Origin: Otis tarda
Taxonomy: Eukaryota > Chordata > Aves > Otidiformes > Otididae
Assembly: GCA_026413225.1 (NCBI GenBank)
Contig: CM048553.1
Location: 97,252,190 to 97,316,189, forward strand
DNA: 64,000 bases
Reading direction: 5' to 3'
Under the pieces are notes generated by a model, which saw only the letters and a list, made by a program, of their open reading frames with translations, had not been told where the DNA came from and did not search any database. Each line of letters opens with the position of its first letter. Positions within the stretch are counted from its first letter, which is position 1. Position numbers and translations under genes: made by a program. Shown here piece by piece: positions 23,933 through 35,460 of this stretch.

Positions 23933-26900
23933 ACCTGTGAGAGCTCCACAAACAACACATCGTATTAAATTCTATAATAGAGATTAAGAAATCTGTCTTC
24001 CACATGCATTTTATTCCTTCCTCATTGCCTGGTTGTGAATACAACCACTCCCATGTTTACTCCCCCTTTTTTTTTTTTTTTTGGCATTCTGCTGGATCGG
24101 CGTGATTCTGCATTCTCCAAGGTTCCTTCCCTTCCCCTTGCCTGATGTTCCTTGAATGTCCCTATGTGTGCGGCATATTTGGCATTGTTGAGGCACAAAA
24201 GATCAAGCCAGGAGAAGTGTTTCACAAAACTGAACTGTGCAAAGTGTCTTCCTGATTTTCCATATCCTGTGCTGGATATACCTCATGAGAGGAACAGGAA
24301 TATGCAAGGAGTCTTTAATAAATTATCTGATGCCAGTATCCCCAAAATGAGAATTTGGGGTTGTAAGTACTGATTGAACTTCCTGATGTTTTGGAATTTT
24401 AAAAAACTATCTTTAAAAAAATGCTTATTTCTTAGTCCTTGTATTCCTTTATTAAAAAAAAATTGCAATCCAGATTGCAGACTGGTGCCTAATTCTTTAT
24501 CATATTTCTTTGAACTCTTCAGGTAACTATTTTGCTGGTTTTTTTTTCTTTTATTCTTCCACCGTTCTCCTTTCATTTAACCATTGTGGGTCTTTAACAT
24601 GGACTAGAACTTACTGGATTTTCACTTCAACAGAAGACAGTATATGAACCTTTCCTCTAAGAAATAAACTACTGAAACCTTTGTACGTGCAGTCTTGACC
24701 GAACCTTTGTGTTGGAGGATTGGTAGAATTTGCACAAACACCCTGGAACAGCAGCCATTATTGTATGTGCATCGGTCAACAAGAGTTGGAAGCAGTATTT
24801 CTTGCTAGCTCTGCTGAAACAAAGACCCAAAGCTGTGTTCAATTTTTGTTTTATTTATAGGAAGTGATAAGATTTACTGGAAGGGGAAATTCATGTTGGT
24901 TGGTAACACCAGGACTGATGGGATTGTGCTCCTATTCCCTATGTATGAAAACATGGGCAGTTACACAGTGATACTGCTGGGTTGGTAATTCAAAATCTGA
25001 TCTTCTTTTAATTTCATTTGGATCTCTTGAAGCCTTCAGATTGGGAAATTAATTTGAAGTTGAGCTTTGTTTTGATTCCCTGATATAAAGATATAGCAGT
25101 CAAGATGTCTAGAGAGACTGTAAGGTTAGGATCATGCAGTTGTGTATGTACACGTAGAACTGTGAGGGTTTTTGTCAGTGTTTGAGAATAAGAATGCTGT
25201 ATAAGCTCATAATAAAGGTAAAATCTTGACTGTGCTAGCAAGTTAGCTGAGGTAGGTGGGAAAGTCCTTGGGAGGGAGGGAAGAGAGGGATAATGGAGCT
25301 CCTGCCATTCTGTTGGGGTGCTGGCAGTTTAACTCCAACAGCCATAGCTGGGTTTGAATTAGAGCATTGCAGTATTCTTCCACTTCCCATTTACAGAGGA
25401 AAACAATTATGTATGTATATGCAGTACTAAAATTACTAAGCCTAGATCAACAGTTTTCAATCTTTTTTTCCATCCATTACTCACTGACATGTATATGAAT
25501 AGACAAAGCTTGTTTAGACCAGTCCTAGTCAGCACCGACAAGAATGACGTGGCTGGAGGTGACATACTTTTAGAGGCTTCCAGGATTTCCATAGCGGGTT
25601 GGAGACAAAACCAGGGTGGGACCTTCTCAGTGTCTTCTCCGAACTCCAAAAGAAAGAAGATGGAAGATGCAGGACATGAGTCACTGGGCTGACAGGCAGT
25701 GTGACATGTTCCATGTAGCATCAGACCATCTCCCAAAGTAGGAGAGGACTTGCAGGAGATGCAATTTCTTTCTTGGTGGTAAGGGAAAAATCTGCCTTCT
25801 CGGTTTCTTGAACTTATGCATGCTCTGAAGGCATTTAACTTGCAGCTGAAGAGAAAAGGGTTAAGTGAGTCACACCAGTATACTTGGACCTGAAATTCAT
25901 TAATAGGTACTCTGTGATGAGCAAATATAAAGAATATATAAAGAACAAAAATGTTAACTGTGCATATGCTGTGAGAAGACTTAGTAATAATGGAGAAAAA
26001 TTGGAAAATATCATTAGCAGGAAGATACTTGGCATAACTGTTTTTACTGAAATACAGTTGAAGGGTTCACACGATTGAAATGCTGAAGTGACTGGGTAAC
26101 ATACTGGGAAGAAAGCGACATTTGATTTTTGACAAAGAGAATAGGATTTACAAATCTTGTGAGCTGATATTTTAGCTAACAAGGAATAAATAGATACAGA
26201 GGGTGTCTGGTGTAGACCACCAAATAAGAATATAAAGCTTTTTTTTTTTGCATAGCAGATAAAGGATGTGTGCTGCTTTAGAAGACTTTATCCTAGGGGA
26301 TGCACTTTACTGATTTTGTGGTAGCGAAACATTCTGGGGATTTCTAAGGAAAAATAAAAGGCAGCCGGGCAGGGGGCTGTGTCTGACACAATCTCTAATA
26401 AGCAGTTTGGTGCAATTCTCCTTTAGACCTCCTTTTATTTAAAATGCGCTGTTACCTGGGCATCGTTACAGACAAACAAAGGATAGTACCTAGGAAAGAA
26501 GAAATTTCTCAGTGCTGAGAACTGGAAGAAACAGGGTTTACAAAATATATGTATACATCATGTTGAAAACTTATGTGTGTACAATATGAAAGTTTTGATG
26601 GAATTGCAAATAAAATATCTTAAAATGTCAGAAATAAAGTTATTTGTTAAATCTAAATTTAGCCTCAGTGCATCTATTACACTGTTGTCTTTAATTACAT
26701 TATTTTCTTGCATTATGTTCCTTTTTTTTTTTTTACAAAAGATGTGGAAACTGTCTTTTTCATGCCTCACTGAGTATACAGGAAGGATTTTGAGAGGCTT
26801 TCTTTGCCTAATCCTCATTGTTCAATACATGGCCTTATTTACTTCCCCATAGTAAATCCCTAGCCTGAAAAATAAAGGTTATTTTCTTAGCTTTTTTTTT

Positions 26901-27899
26901 TTTAAATGGAACATGAATGTTACAGTGTCTTAGGGGTTCCCAAATATTTATTACTCTACCTTCACAGTATGACCATGAAGGAAAAGCACCTCTGTTTTAC
27001 TGACAGGGAATGCAGTAAAATATTAAGGTCAGAAGTACCACATTATTAAATACTCTAACTTGAAGTGTAGCTTTCCTTGGTTTAAATGATATCCAGCAAT
27101 GCTCCAGGCTTCTGCGGTTCAGACACAGGAGCTGGGCTTCCTTTGACCAAAAATAGTCGCCTACAAACCAGAAACACACATACAGATGAACTGTCACCCC
27201 AGGGTTCCCATTACGCCTAGAATGATGCACGGAATGATGTATAGGAAGGATCTTCTGCCAAGCACCCCCAAAATGAGAAAGGTAATATCAGAGATGACCT
27301 CTGAAAAGTCTGCTTTGGCTTTCTGGGCAAATAGGGGTAGATCTTCCCTTCCTGGGCCTGGTTTTAGAACTGTTCTTGTACTCCATGGTAAGCGTTAGCT
27401 CCATGCCATAGCACTTCCCGGCTGCATTTCTCTGAAACCAGCATTTCTACCTCCCCAGCAGCTGACTTCCTGGTGCGCTGCGTGGGCATCACCGACAGCT
27501 GGGCTCTGCATCCCATGCGAGGACAAGCCTTGAGCTTTACACTGAACGGAACTCTGCAATAACTCTTTCCAACCTGTGTGTGGAAAGAAGCAAGAAGATG
27601 TGTTTGATTCTTAAAATAACGAAAGGACGTTTGCTGCTGTGTCAGTAACAAAGAAGGATGTCAAACAGCTGCTAATAATATTCAAGATATGAATTCTGTT
27701 GTACGATATAACTTGGACTCAAGCTTTCTTTCAGAAAGTCCGAGTTCTCAAAAACTGGGAAATTGCCTTTAAAAAAAAAAAAAAAAAAAACAGCTTAGAA
27801 AGCTGGTGACATTCCAAAGACGGTGTGAGTGCGTTTGTTAATATGCTGCCAATATTGTAAAATGATAAGCAAAGTGATCCAAGTAGCTGTAGTCCTGGT

Positions 27900-28830
27900 A
27901 GCCAAGTGCTGGAGAAAATCACAGAATGATACAGGCGACGAGCAGTGAAGAATGATTTGCTGTGAAACAGATTTTGCCAGACAAACTTGGTATCTGTTGC
28001 AGATCTGGTTGAGAATGGTGAAACATCATTTAGCTTATGAAATTCTGTTTAAAAATAATGTGATACAAAATCAATATGGCACCTATTCCTGTTGGCACCC
28101 TAGGAAGATCTGTTATTGATAATAAATTTTCTGGAGGAAAATAAGTTACTGGTAAGTTTGCAGGTGACAAAGAAACTGCTGGACAGGACACTTGTACAAA
28201 TGAAGCACGGTGTTTGATTTATCCTAATGCAAGATGCGGTGCACAGGAGCAAAGAAGTGGGTCATGCTTTTAAGCAGTACGGATTCAAAAATGTCAATTA
28301 CTCCACAAAGAGGCAGCCCCACAAGGACAACAACCTGGCTGGTTTGCCTATAGGGATGGGCTGAGCCAGAAGGGCCAGTTCACACATAGAGCGGAAAAAA
28401 AAAGGAGAGGTGCCTTGGAAATTGCCTCCAAGAATGATCCCTGAGGTGAAGGAAAATCGGTCGCATTGTTTCACAAAAGCAAAATGCAGTGATGAATCGT
28501 AGCAGGGGAGAAGATCACGGATACTACATCCCCTTAAACTGCTAACAGCGTGATGAGAACCAGCAGTTGGAAGCTGGAATAAGACAAACTGTACTCACAA
28601 ACGTGAGGTACACCTCTTGGCAAACTAATTAATGACTGAAATGATTTATCAAGAGATGCAAAGGACCCTTCATTACTGATGCCTTTAAGTCAACACCGTG
28701 GGATGTCATTCCTCGGGAAAGGCTGCAAAGCAGTGAGCGTTACGAGCTTACTGGTTGAGGCCTTTGAGCCCAAGGTCAGATCATGATGATCTTCAAATTT
28801 ACGGAATCTTACGAAGATTCCTTCCAATTT
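27900..28830 (+). mobile_element. Possible ancient CR1/L3-like relic
   Basis: Scattered phrases recall CR1-type LINEs (TTTTGCCAGACAAACTTGG, AAGTTTGCAGGTGACAAAG, GATTCCTTCC near the end), but frames and order are badly eroded and boundaries are guesses. It could equally be unrelated unique DNA. A small perfect inverted repeat (GGAATCTT-ACG-AAGATTCC) lies at 28803-28821. Confidence 0.25.
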
Positions 28831-30177
28831 ACTGCATAGATGCCACCGTCGCGTATGTGCAATAAATTAGATGTGTTAGATTGATCTTCATAGGTGAGTG
28901 CTGGGAGTGACTTCAGGAAAATTATGAATATGCATGAAAAGTGAGGCACCTAAGGCAGGGTTAAGCAAAGCTTTGCATGTTGCCAGTAACGTCTCCTGTG
29001 GGATGTTACTCGTCAGGTGGGATCCACCTGCCTGGAAACACGCGGTCACCTTGGTGGCCTCCTGGGTCTTCTCAGCAGGCTGCGAATTTGTGAGGCGCAG
29101 TCGAGGGTGGGCAATGCGAATGTGTTCCCCCGGATGCGGGGGGACAGGCAGAATAGGTGGGATGTGGAAGTAACTCGTGGGGCAAACAGGCGTGGAAAGG
29201 GCTCATCTGCCCGAGGTTGCTCGCAGAGTTGGGGGGGACTCAAGAGTCCGGCTGCACTCTCAGTTTTTTGTAGCTACGAGCAGAGCCAGACTCCAAAAAA
29301 AGCGCCAATCCTGCGGGGAAAACAGTTTGAAAAAAAAAAAAAAAACCCGACTTCTGCTCTCGCAAAGCGCCCGACTCCTGCGTGCCGCAGAGTTGCTGTG
29401 GCCCGGGCTGTGCGTGTGCGTGTCTGCGAGGGGGGGGGGCGGGGGAGCTGGCGGAGGTGCCAAACCGGAGTGGGAGCATGTTTGCGTCCCGCGTGTGCGC
29501 GGAGGAGGGAGGGCTGTGACGGCGGAGGGGTGGGGGGGGGTCGCGCGCGGGGCAGCGCGTTTGAGGGGGTGGGGGAGAGGGGTGCGGGCGCGTGCCGCGT
29601 CGCGCGTGGGGCGGCTGCGCCTCCGCCGCCGGGAGGCAGCCGCGGCCGCCCCCCACCCCCCCACCCGTGCCTACGAGTGGGCAGCGGCCACAGAAACACC
29701 TCCCCGCATCCCCCCCGTCCCTGTCCCTTGCCCTCGCGTTGAGCGCTCCACCTGCAGAAGGTGCCCGGCCCACGGGCGCTGAATGCTGATGCTGTGAGGG
29801 AAGCTCGGCCCGGCCCGGCCCGGCGGCCCCGCCGCCGCCGCACACTTGGCTCTGCCCCTGGCCCCGCATCTCGCCGAAGGGCTCCCGGGAAATGCGGCAC
29901 TAGCACCCCCGCCCCGGCTCGGCACCGTTCCCCTCCTCCGCCTCCCCTGCTCTACAGCGCGGGGGGGAAGGGGGGGGTGTCCTCTTCGTTTTCTGTCGGA
30001 GCATCTTTTTTTTTTTTTTTCCTTTAGGAGGAGGAGGAGGGAAGGAGGGAGGTGTTCAATGAGGGCTCCTCGGACCCCCCCCCCTCGCCTGAGAGGTGCT
30101 GTCCCTCCCTGAGCGGAGAGGGGGGGGAGAGGAGCCGGGGAGGCAAAGGCAGGTCCTGCTCCTTTGCTCTGCCGCCG

Positions 30178-30231
30178 AGGAGAGAGGAGGAGAAGGAGAA
30201 GAAGGAGGAGGAGGAGGAGGAGGGTGGTGGG
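30178..30231 (+). repeat. (GGA/GAA)n purine repeat in the probable leader
   Basis: Repeats of GGA with a few GAA interruptions, upstream of the GABBR2 start codon. Complementary in sequence to the TCC repeat at 30525-30549. Confidence 0.8.
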
Positions 30232-30461
30232 GAGGGTGTCGGTGTGTGCGTGGTGTGTGTGGGGTTATTTATTTATTTATCGCTCCTGGTGGTTGCAGCT
30301 GGCAGACCTGGGAAGGAGTAGGCGCCATTGCCAGAAGGATTATTGCCAGGGGAGGGAAGGGAGGGAGGAGGGGGGGGGGCAGAGATTGGAGACCCCGAGG
30401 CTCCCCGGGAAGCGGAGACAGGCGGCTCTTTTCCTCCCGCCTCGGCTTCTGCCGCCAGAGG

Positions 30462-30476
30462 ATGCGCCCGGACTGA
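30462..30476 (+). other. Short uORF in the GABBR2 leader
   Basis: ATG CGC CCG GAC TGA encodes only four residues and ends 86 nt before the GABBR2 ATG. If included in the mRNA it could lower initiation at the main start. Its use is not shown. Confidence 0.4.
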
Positions 30477-30524
30477 GAGGGGCTCAGCTCCCTCCCGCCA
30501 CTCTGTCCGTCCCCCCATCCTCAG

Positions 30525-30549
30525 TCCTCCTCCTCCTCCTCCTCCTCCC
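30525..30549 (+). repeat. (TCC)n repeat just upstream of the GABBR2 start
   Basis: About eight TCC units followed by CCCCACCC, ending 13 nt before the ATG at 30563. Probably length-variable. Confidence 0.8.
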
Positions 30550-30562
30550 CCCACCCAGCAGC

Positions 30563-30877
30563 ATGCATCCCTCACCGCGGAGACCGGCCGCTGCCACCTC
30601 CAACCCTGCCATGCTTCTGCTGCTCCTGTGCCTGGGCTGGGCACCGCCGGGCTGGGGCTGGCCGAGGGGCAGCTCCCGGGGGGCGGCCGGGTTGCCCCCC
30701 AACGCCACCACGCCGATCTCCATCATGGGCTTGATGCCGCTTAGCCAGTCCGAGGAGGACCAGAAGAGCAAGATCGGCCGGGGGGTGCTGCCCGCCGTGC
30801 AGCTGGCCATGGATCAGATCCGCAACGAGTCCCTGCTCAACCCCTATTTCCTGGACCTGCGCCTTTACGACACGGAG
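30563..30877 (+). CDS. GABBR2: GABBR2 exon 1, GABA-B receptor subunit 2
   Basis: First coding exon of the class C GPCR that pairs with GABBR1 to make the metabotropic GABA-B receptor at the neuronal plasma membrane; subunit 2 couples to Gi/o and carries GABBR1 to the surface. The exon has 105 codons. An upstream ATG (A at -3) is followed 16 codons later by a second ATG (30611) that directly heads the signal peptide [17 protein letters not shown]; either could start translation, and I chose the first. The mature part begins near residue 36 and enters the Venus-flytrap domain: [41 protein letters not shown], near-identical to mammalian GABBR2. Sequons are NAT (47-49) and NES (88-90). The proline run that human GABBR2 has before its signal sequence is missing. 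The donor GAG|GTAGGG is phase 0, at the position where human exon 1 ends. The frame stays open into the GC-rich intron, which is not coding. Confidence 0.95.
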
Positions 30878-33800
30878 GTAGGGACCGCACGGGCGGGAGG
30901 CACCGCCGCCCCCCCGGTCCCGGGGCGCTGCGGGGGCCGGGGGCGCAAGGGCAGCGCGGGCGAGCGGGCCGGGGTTGCGGTTGCCGCCGGGGCCTCCTGC
31001 CGCCGGGGCAGATGCGGAGGGAGAGGCAGCGGGAGCCGGCGGGGGGGCCGTATCCGGAGCGGCTTCCCCGGCAGCCGGGGCTCGCCCGGGGCCGGCGGGG
31101 GCCGCTTGGCAGCCGGGTGGCTGCTGGTGACTGGGATCCGGCTGCCCTTGGCACGTAGGCGGGTGGGAGGAAGGCTGCCTCTGGCTGCCGCTCCCTTTCC
31201 CCAGCAAAGCTGTGGCCGCATCCCTCTCCCGGCCGCTACCCATTCAGCAACAGATGCACGCCGGCCGCTGCCCCCACCGCCTCACCCCTCCCGCCCCCCC
31301 CCAACCCCGCACCGGCCGTCCCCGTGCAGCGCCGGGACCCCGAGGGCAGCGGCCGCCGCGGTAGCTCCGCGTAGGAGGAGGAGGAGGCGGCGAGGAAGCT
31401 GTAGCAGGGTTTCGCCGGGTCTGTCTCCCTCCCTCTCCTCCGAAAGAGTTAAATTTGCAGTCCCTCTCCCCGCGGGGCGGCGGGGTGCCCTTCTCCGGAC
31501 CCTGCCCGGGGCCAGCTGGACTGGGATGGGCGAGGAGCGGATCTCTGCGCGGTGCTGAGCGGGGGGAACATCCTCCCTTTACCTAGCAAAGAAGAGAGGC
31601 AGGGAAGCGAGGCGAGGGCTTTGTCAAGTTGGTTCCCACCCCCGACTTGCCCCTCACCGCATTTTTGGTTTTGGTCAGAAGTTCGGCAACCGTGCGTGTT
31701 TGCGGAGGGCAGTGCGTGTTGGCTGGTGCGATGTGGGGGCCTCCCTGAAGATGGCACTGCTTTCCCGGGCAATGCCGGCCCCCGGTGAAGCAAGGGGCTG
31801 CTGGAAATCTTCCTGGCTGTGATTTAAGGAAGACCCCAGCTTCTCACCTTCGATGCTTAGCATCCTGGGATGGGCGAGCTGAGGGCAGCAGTGACAGGCT
31901 TCGTGATAGCGTCTCTGTCCCCTCAAAAACGACTACAAGAGCCTCTCCTTGTAGGGTGGCTGCTTTTTATTGACATACATATGTCATAGTATTTTTTTTT
32001 TTCAGATATCTCTGAACAGAAATGTGCAGAGGGCAGTGTTGCTGAAGATGGCATTTAGGAGACAGAACAGGCTGCCGTCGTGTCGCGTTGTGTGTGAACA
32101 AGGCTGAGATGTGAAAGGGGATACGGGCAGGATCAGCCTAGAGCAGCCGTTTGTTTCCTTAAGAAAAAAAAGAATCTGAGGGAACTCCGCAATCATAATG
32201 AAAAGAATTATGGGGGATTTTCTGAATGGCATTACCTGTTTCATAAAGTGAAGTACGTGTTAGAAAAAAAAAAATCACAGTTCTCCTAATCCTGTTTTCA
32301 TTACGTTATTCCATTTAAATCCTTCCCTTGGATGGAATTGTTACAAAAATAACACAGGCATAGGAAGTAGAGAAGCCTAGGCAAGATCTTACTTCTTCAT
32401 ATAGTAACATCATAATCAATAAGGTGCTGCACTTCATTGCAGTCAAAATATTTTGAAGTTCTTAATACAGATTTTGGGTTCTGAACTAGGCAGTTAGCAT
32501 TGAAATATTCAGGAAAAAATGCTCTGTTTCTTTTGGAATGAGTATCGGTTTCTTAAAAATTGCATTTTTACTGTTTTGTACTCTAGGGACATAAAGAATC
32601 AGGGTCATGTTGCCAGCTTGCCGTGCAGCTTTGAATGCTTTTAAGCAATTAATAAATGGATGGTGATGGAATGCTAAGTCAGGCGAACGTATATAACTGT
32701 AGTGTTGTTGGCTCATTATTGCATGCTTAATAGTGACAAGTAAATAACTGAGTGTTCACGAAGAGCGTTAGATTGACTGCACCAAACCAAAATAGACTAA
32801 TGGCTAGAATAGCCATTAAATACATAATGGCAGCGCAAACTTTCTCACCTCAGTTCAGGCATTACCTTTTTCCTTCAGTGCACTTAACGGTAAGCCGAAG
32901 GGTAGATGGCTCATCATGCCCACTTGGTCCTCAGCCTGTTTTCTGAGGTCGCCAAGAAATAGATGTGCCTGAAGTGCCTGGATCCTTATCATTGCGTAAT
33001 CACAGACCAGGGAGCAGTTCTGCCTCCCAGGGCTTCGCAGGTGATGCTTGTGACATTGTCGGCTCTTGAAAAGAGAATGGGGAGCCTTGAACACATGGGA
33101 TTTTTTTAATACCTTCAGAAATAATTGTGGTATATTCATAATGCTTAGGAAATGTGTGGCAGCAATTCAGAAACTCATCTATTCTCCCTCGTGTCTTTCC
33201 AAAACCTCCTGTTGTTGCAATTTTGCGTAATACATTAACAAAAAGCTCATGAAAAAATAATAATGAAAATAAACAAATTGCATTTTTTTTAAAAAATATG
33301 CATTCGGGTAGTTTTCTGTCAGGACTGAACTGAATATTTTAGTTTGCTTGATCTTTCCAGTTTGTATAACAAAGCATTATCATGCTTTACTTTGTGACCA
33401 ACCATCTGAGGATTGCAGTGTGACTTCTAAGTTCGACTGCTGTTTGTCAGCACTTGAACTTGCTAACCTTTGAGCACATCAGCACCAGCCCTAGTGTTTT
33501 TCAAAGCATTTAAACTTGATTAAGCACTTAAGTACAATCCTTCATCTGCACCTCAACCAGTTGCGATTGTGTGAATTGCATCGTTGTTGCAAAATACAAC
33601 CACAGGTTGCAGGAAGCACATAAAAATGCAAAGGCTTCTGTCTTGAGTATTTTTGATGGTTAAATGTATTTGGAGTGCAATCCTGATCCAGTTCGGTGGA
33701 CTCTGCTTTGCTACCTCGTGGGCATGTCTTCATCTATTTGGGCATTCTTCTGTGGGCTCAGCAATAAAACGAAGCTCAGGCGTAGGCATTTGCTGAGCTC

Positions 33801-35407
33801 TGGTCTAAGCTGGTGAATTCAGTTTGTGCTGTTCATGTCAATGAGAGCCGGAGCAAACTCTAGATAAGACTCTTAGGCAAAATTTCGTAATTACATTATT
33901 TTAGAAACTGGAGAATTTATAAAGTGATCATCTGTAAAGAGTCTCATCCAAAACCCATTGAAACTAATGGCAGTAATTCACTGATTCCAACGGCCCTTGG
34001 ACCAGGTCCTAGAAGTTAAGGGTGCTTGATAGTTTATGGCTTTGGATCAATAGCCGTGCTATAATATTTCTTCTTTTTCCTGTCCCTGTGATAATAACTT
34101 TAGTTGGTTGAAAATGCAAATAAATGTTTTGCAAAATAATGAAATAAAAAGCTCTACATACACTAGATGTAGTTCACAACTTCATGTAAATCAGGAAAGA
34201 TGATTTCTGCTTAAGCACCCTGACACACATCTGTTAGAGGAAAAAAGGCAAAATAACCCTAAAATAAAGGAATTAAACATTCTAGTAGACAATATTATAA
34301 ATTTCAACAGTATTTTATTTGCATCAGGCAAAAACTGACCATGTAGAAGCTAGAGGAAGAGGCATAGTGGAAGAAGACAAGGGCTTTAATGCAAGTTGGA
34401 TATCTGCCCTTCCGCATCTGGACATCTTCCCTCCAATATGGGATATATTTTCTGATTTCTCGTAGGAGCAGCGCTGCAAGTGGTGCGCGGACAGGCTGAA
34501 TTTGTTTTGAATCTAAACACCTATAGTCAAGAAAGCTGTGTATGCAAGGTAGAATTCTGTCACTTGTTTCTGAAGATCAAAGTGAGTCTCGACAAGCTGA
34601 AAAAAAATCTTCCAGAAGTAAGTGGGATATATTATCACAAAGAGGGAAGAATATTCATACTGTGGGGATGAGATTATTTCATTTTCTCTAACTACTACAG
34701 ATAATTTGTGGTAATCCTGATATAATCTCATCTTCGTGTAATAATACATTCTAATACCTTTAAATAGCAAGTTGGCATTGAAGGGTGAGCTCTGGAAAAT
34801 GCACGGGACTTCACAAAATCTGGAGGAAAATGTGAACTTACTGACATTTAATACATATTTGCCTTCCATTCTGTAATTAAGTAGAAAGTGCCTTGCCTAA
34901 TTTATCTGACAAGAAGTTCCAGTCTAGGTATATGATAAGTAGACCTTCTCTTTATTTTCTTCTTTTACTAAAAAATTGTCTGTATTTTCAGTATTTTCAG
35001 TAAAACCCTTCTTCCTCAAAGTTTCAGAAAGTTGTACAGGCAGTGCACCAGTCTGTGTCATTCCTACCAGCTATGCTAACTTTAAAAGGACGCTCTGCCT
35101 CCAAATTAAGGATGCCTTTTCTGGAAAGTCCAGTCATGAATGGTGTTGCCAAAGTCAACCCATATCTTGTTCCTGCAAGTGGAATTAAGAGTTGTATTTA
35201 CTTTTACTAAAGATGGGGAACCTATTCTGGAAACAGGAAAGCAGGTTTGTGTCAGTGGTGCAAGATGCGATGTGTATCCAGGAGCGTGGAGCTCTGTGTT
35301 GAATAGCACCTCATGGTCCTCAGAGAGGGACACACAGCTACTGGTCGCCATCTGACAAACTCTGTCCTAACAGAATTGAGCGAGGGCATCCCTTCAGTAA
35401 GAAGTGC

Positions 35408-35460
35408 ACACGATGTGGTGGTTAGGCTTTTTGTCTTAGCAAGCAGGGATTCAAGTCACT
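35408..35460 (+). repeat. Possible MIR/tRNA-derived SINE scrap
   Basis: GATGTGGTGGTTAGGC followed about 25 nt later by AGGGATTCAAGTCACTCC resembles the box A and box B region of tRNA-derived SINEs such as MIR. It is too short and diverged for certainty. Confidence 0.2.

Larger units (their letters stand above)
23641..29050. other. Intergenic region, GALNT12 to GABBR2
   Basis: About 5.4 kb with no gene I can support on either strand. It contains a CAAA-type simple repeat (23874-23932), a 22-nt A run near 27772 and a possible very old repeat relic at about 27900-28830. Further AATAAA hexamers occur (for example near 24316 and 24664), so a longer GALNT12 transcript end is possible. Confidence 0.7.
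29050..31560. promoter_or_regulatory. GABBR2: CpG island over the GABBR2 promoter and exon 1
   Basis: Base composition shifts abruptly from AT-rich to GC-rich near 29.05 kb, with dense CpG through about 31.56 kb, and then returns to AT-rich intron. It covers the upstream region, leader, first coding exon and start of intron 1, the usual layout of a vertebrate neuronal gene with a CpG-island promoter. Long G runs occur on the + strand between about 29430 and 29600. No strong TATA box is evident; a TTATTTATTTATTTATC stretch at about 30265 is AT-rich but atypical. The transcription start is probably somewhere in 29.9-30.4 kb, which is inference. Confidence 0.8.

Noticed and set aside
29017-29906. 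Several overlapping 130-240-codon frames on both strands
   Set aside because: They are Arg/Pro/Gly/Ala-rich, overlap in multiple frames of the CpG island, and have no domain or splice logic.
30164-31558. 464-codon open frame across the GABBR2 leader, exon 1 and intron 1
   Set aside because: Only 30563-30877 is homologous to GABBR2. The rest is open because the DNA is very GC-rich; a good donor at 30878 ends the exon where human exon 1 ends.
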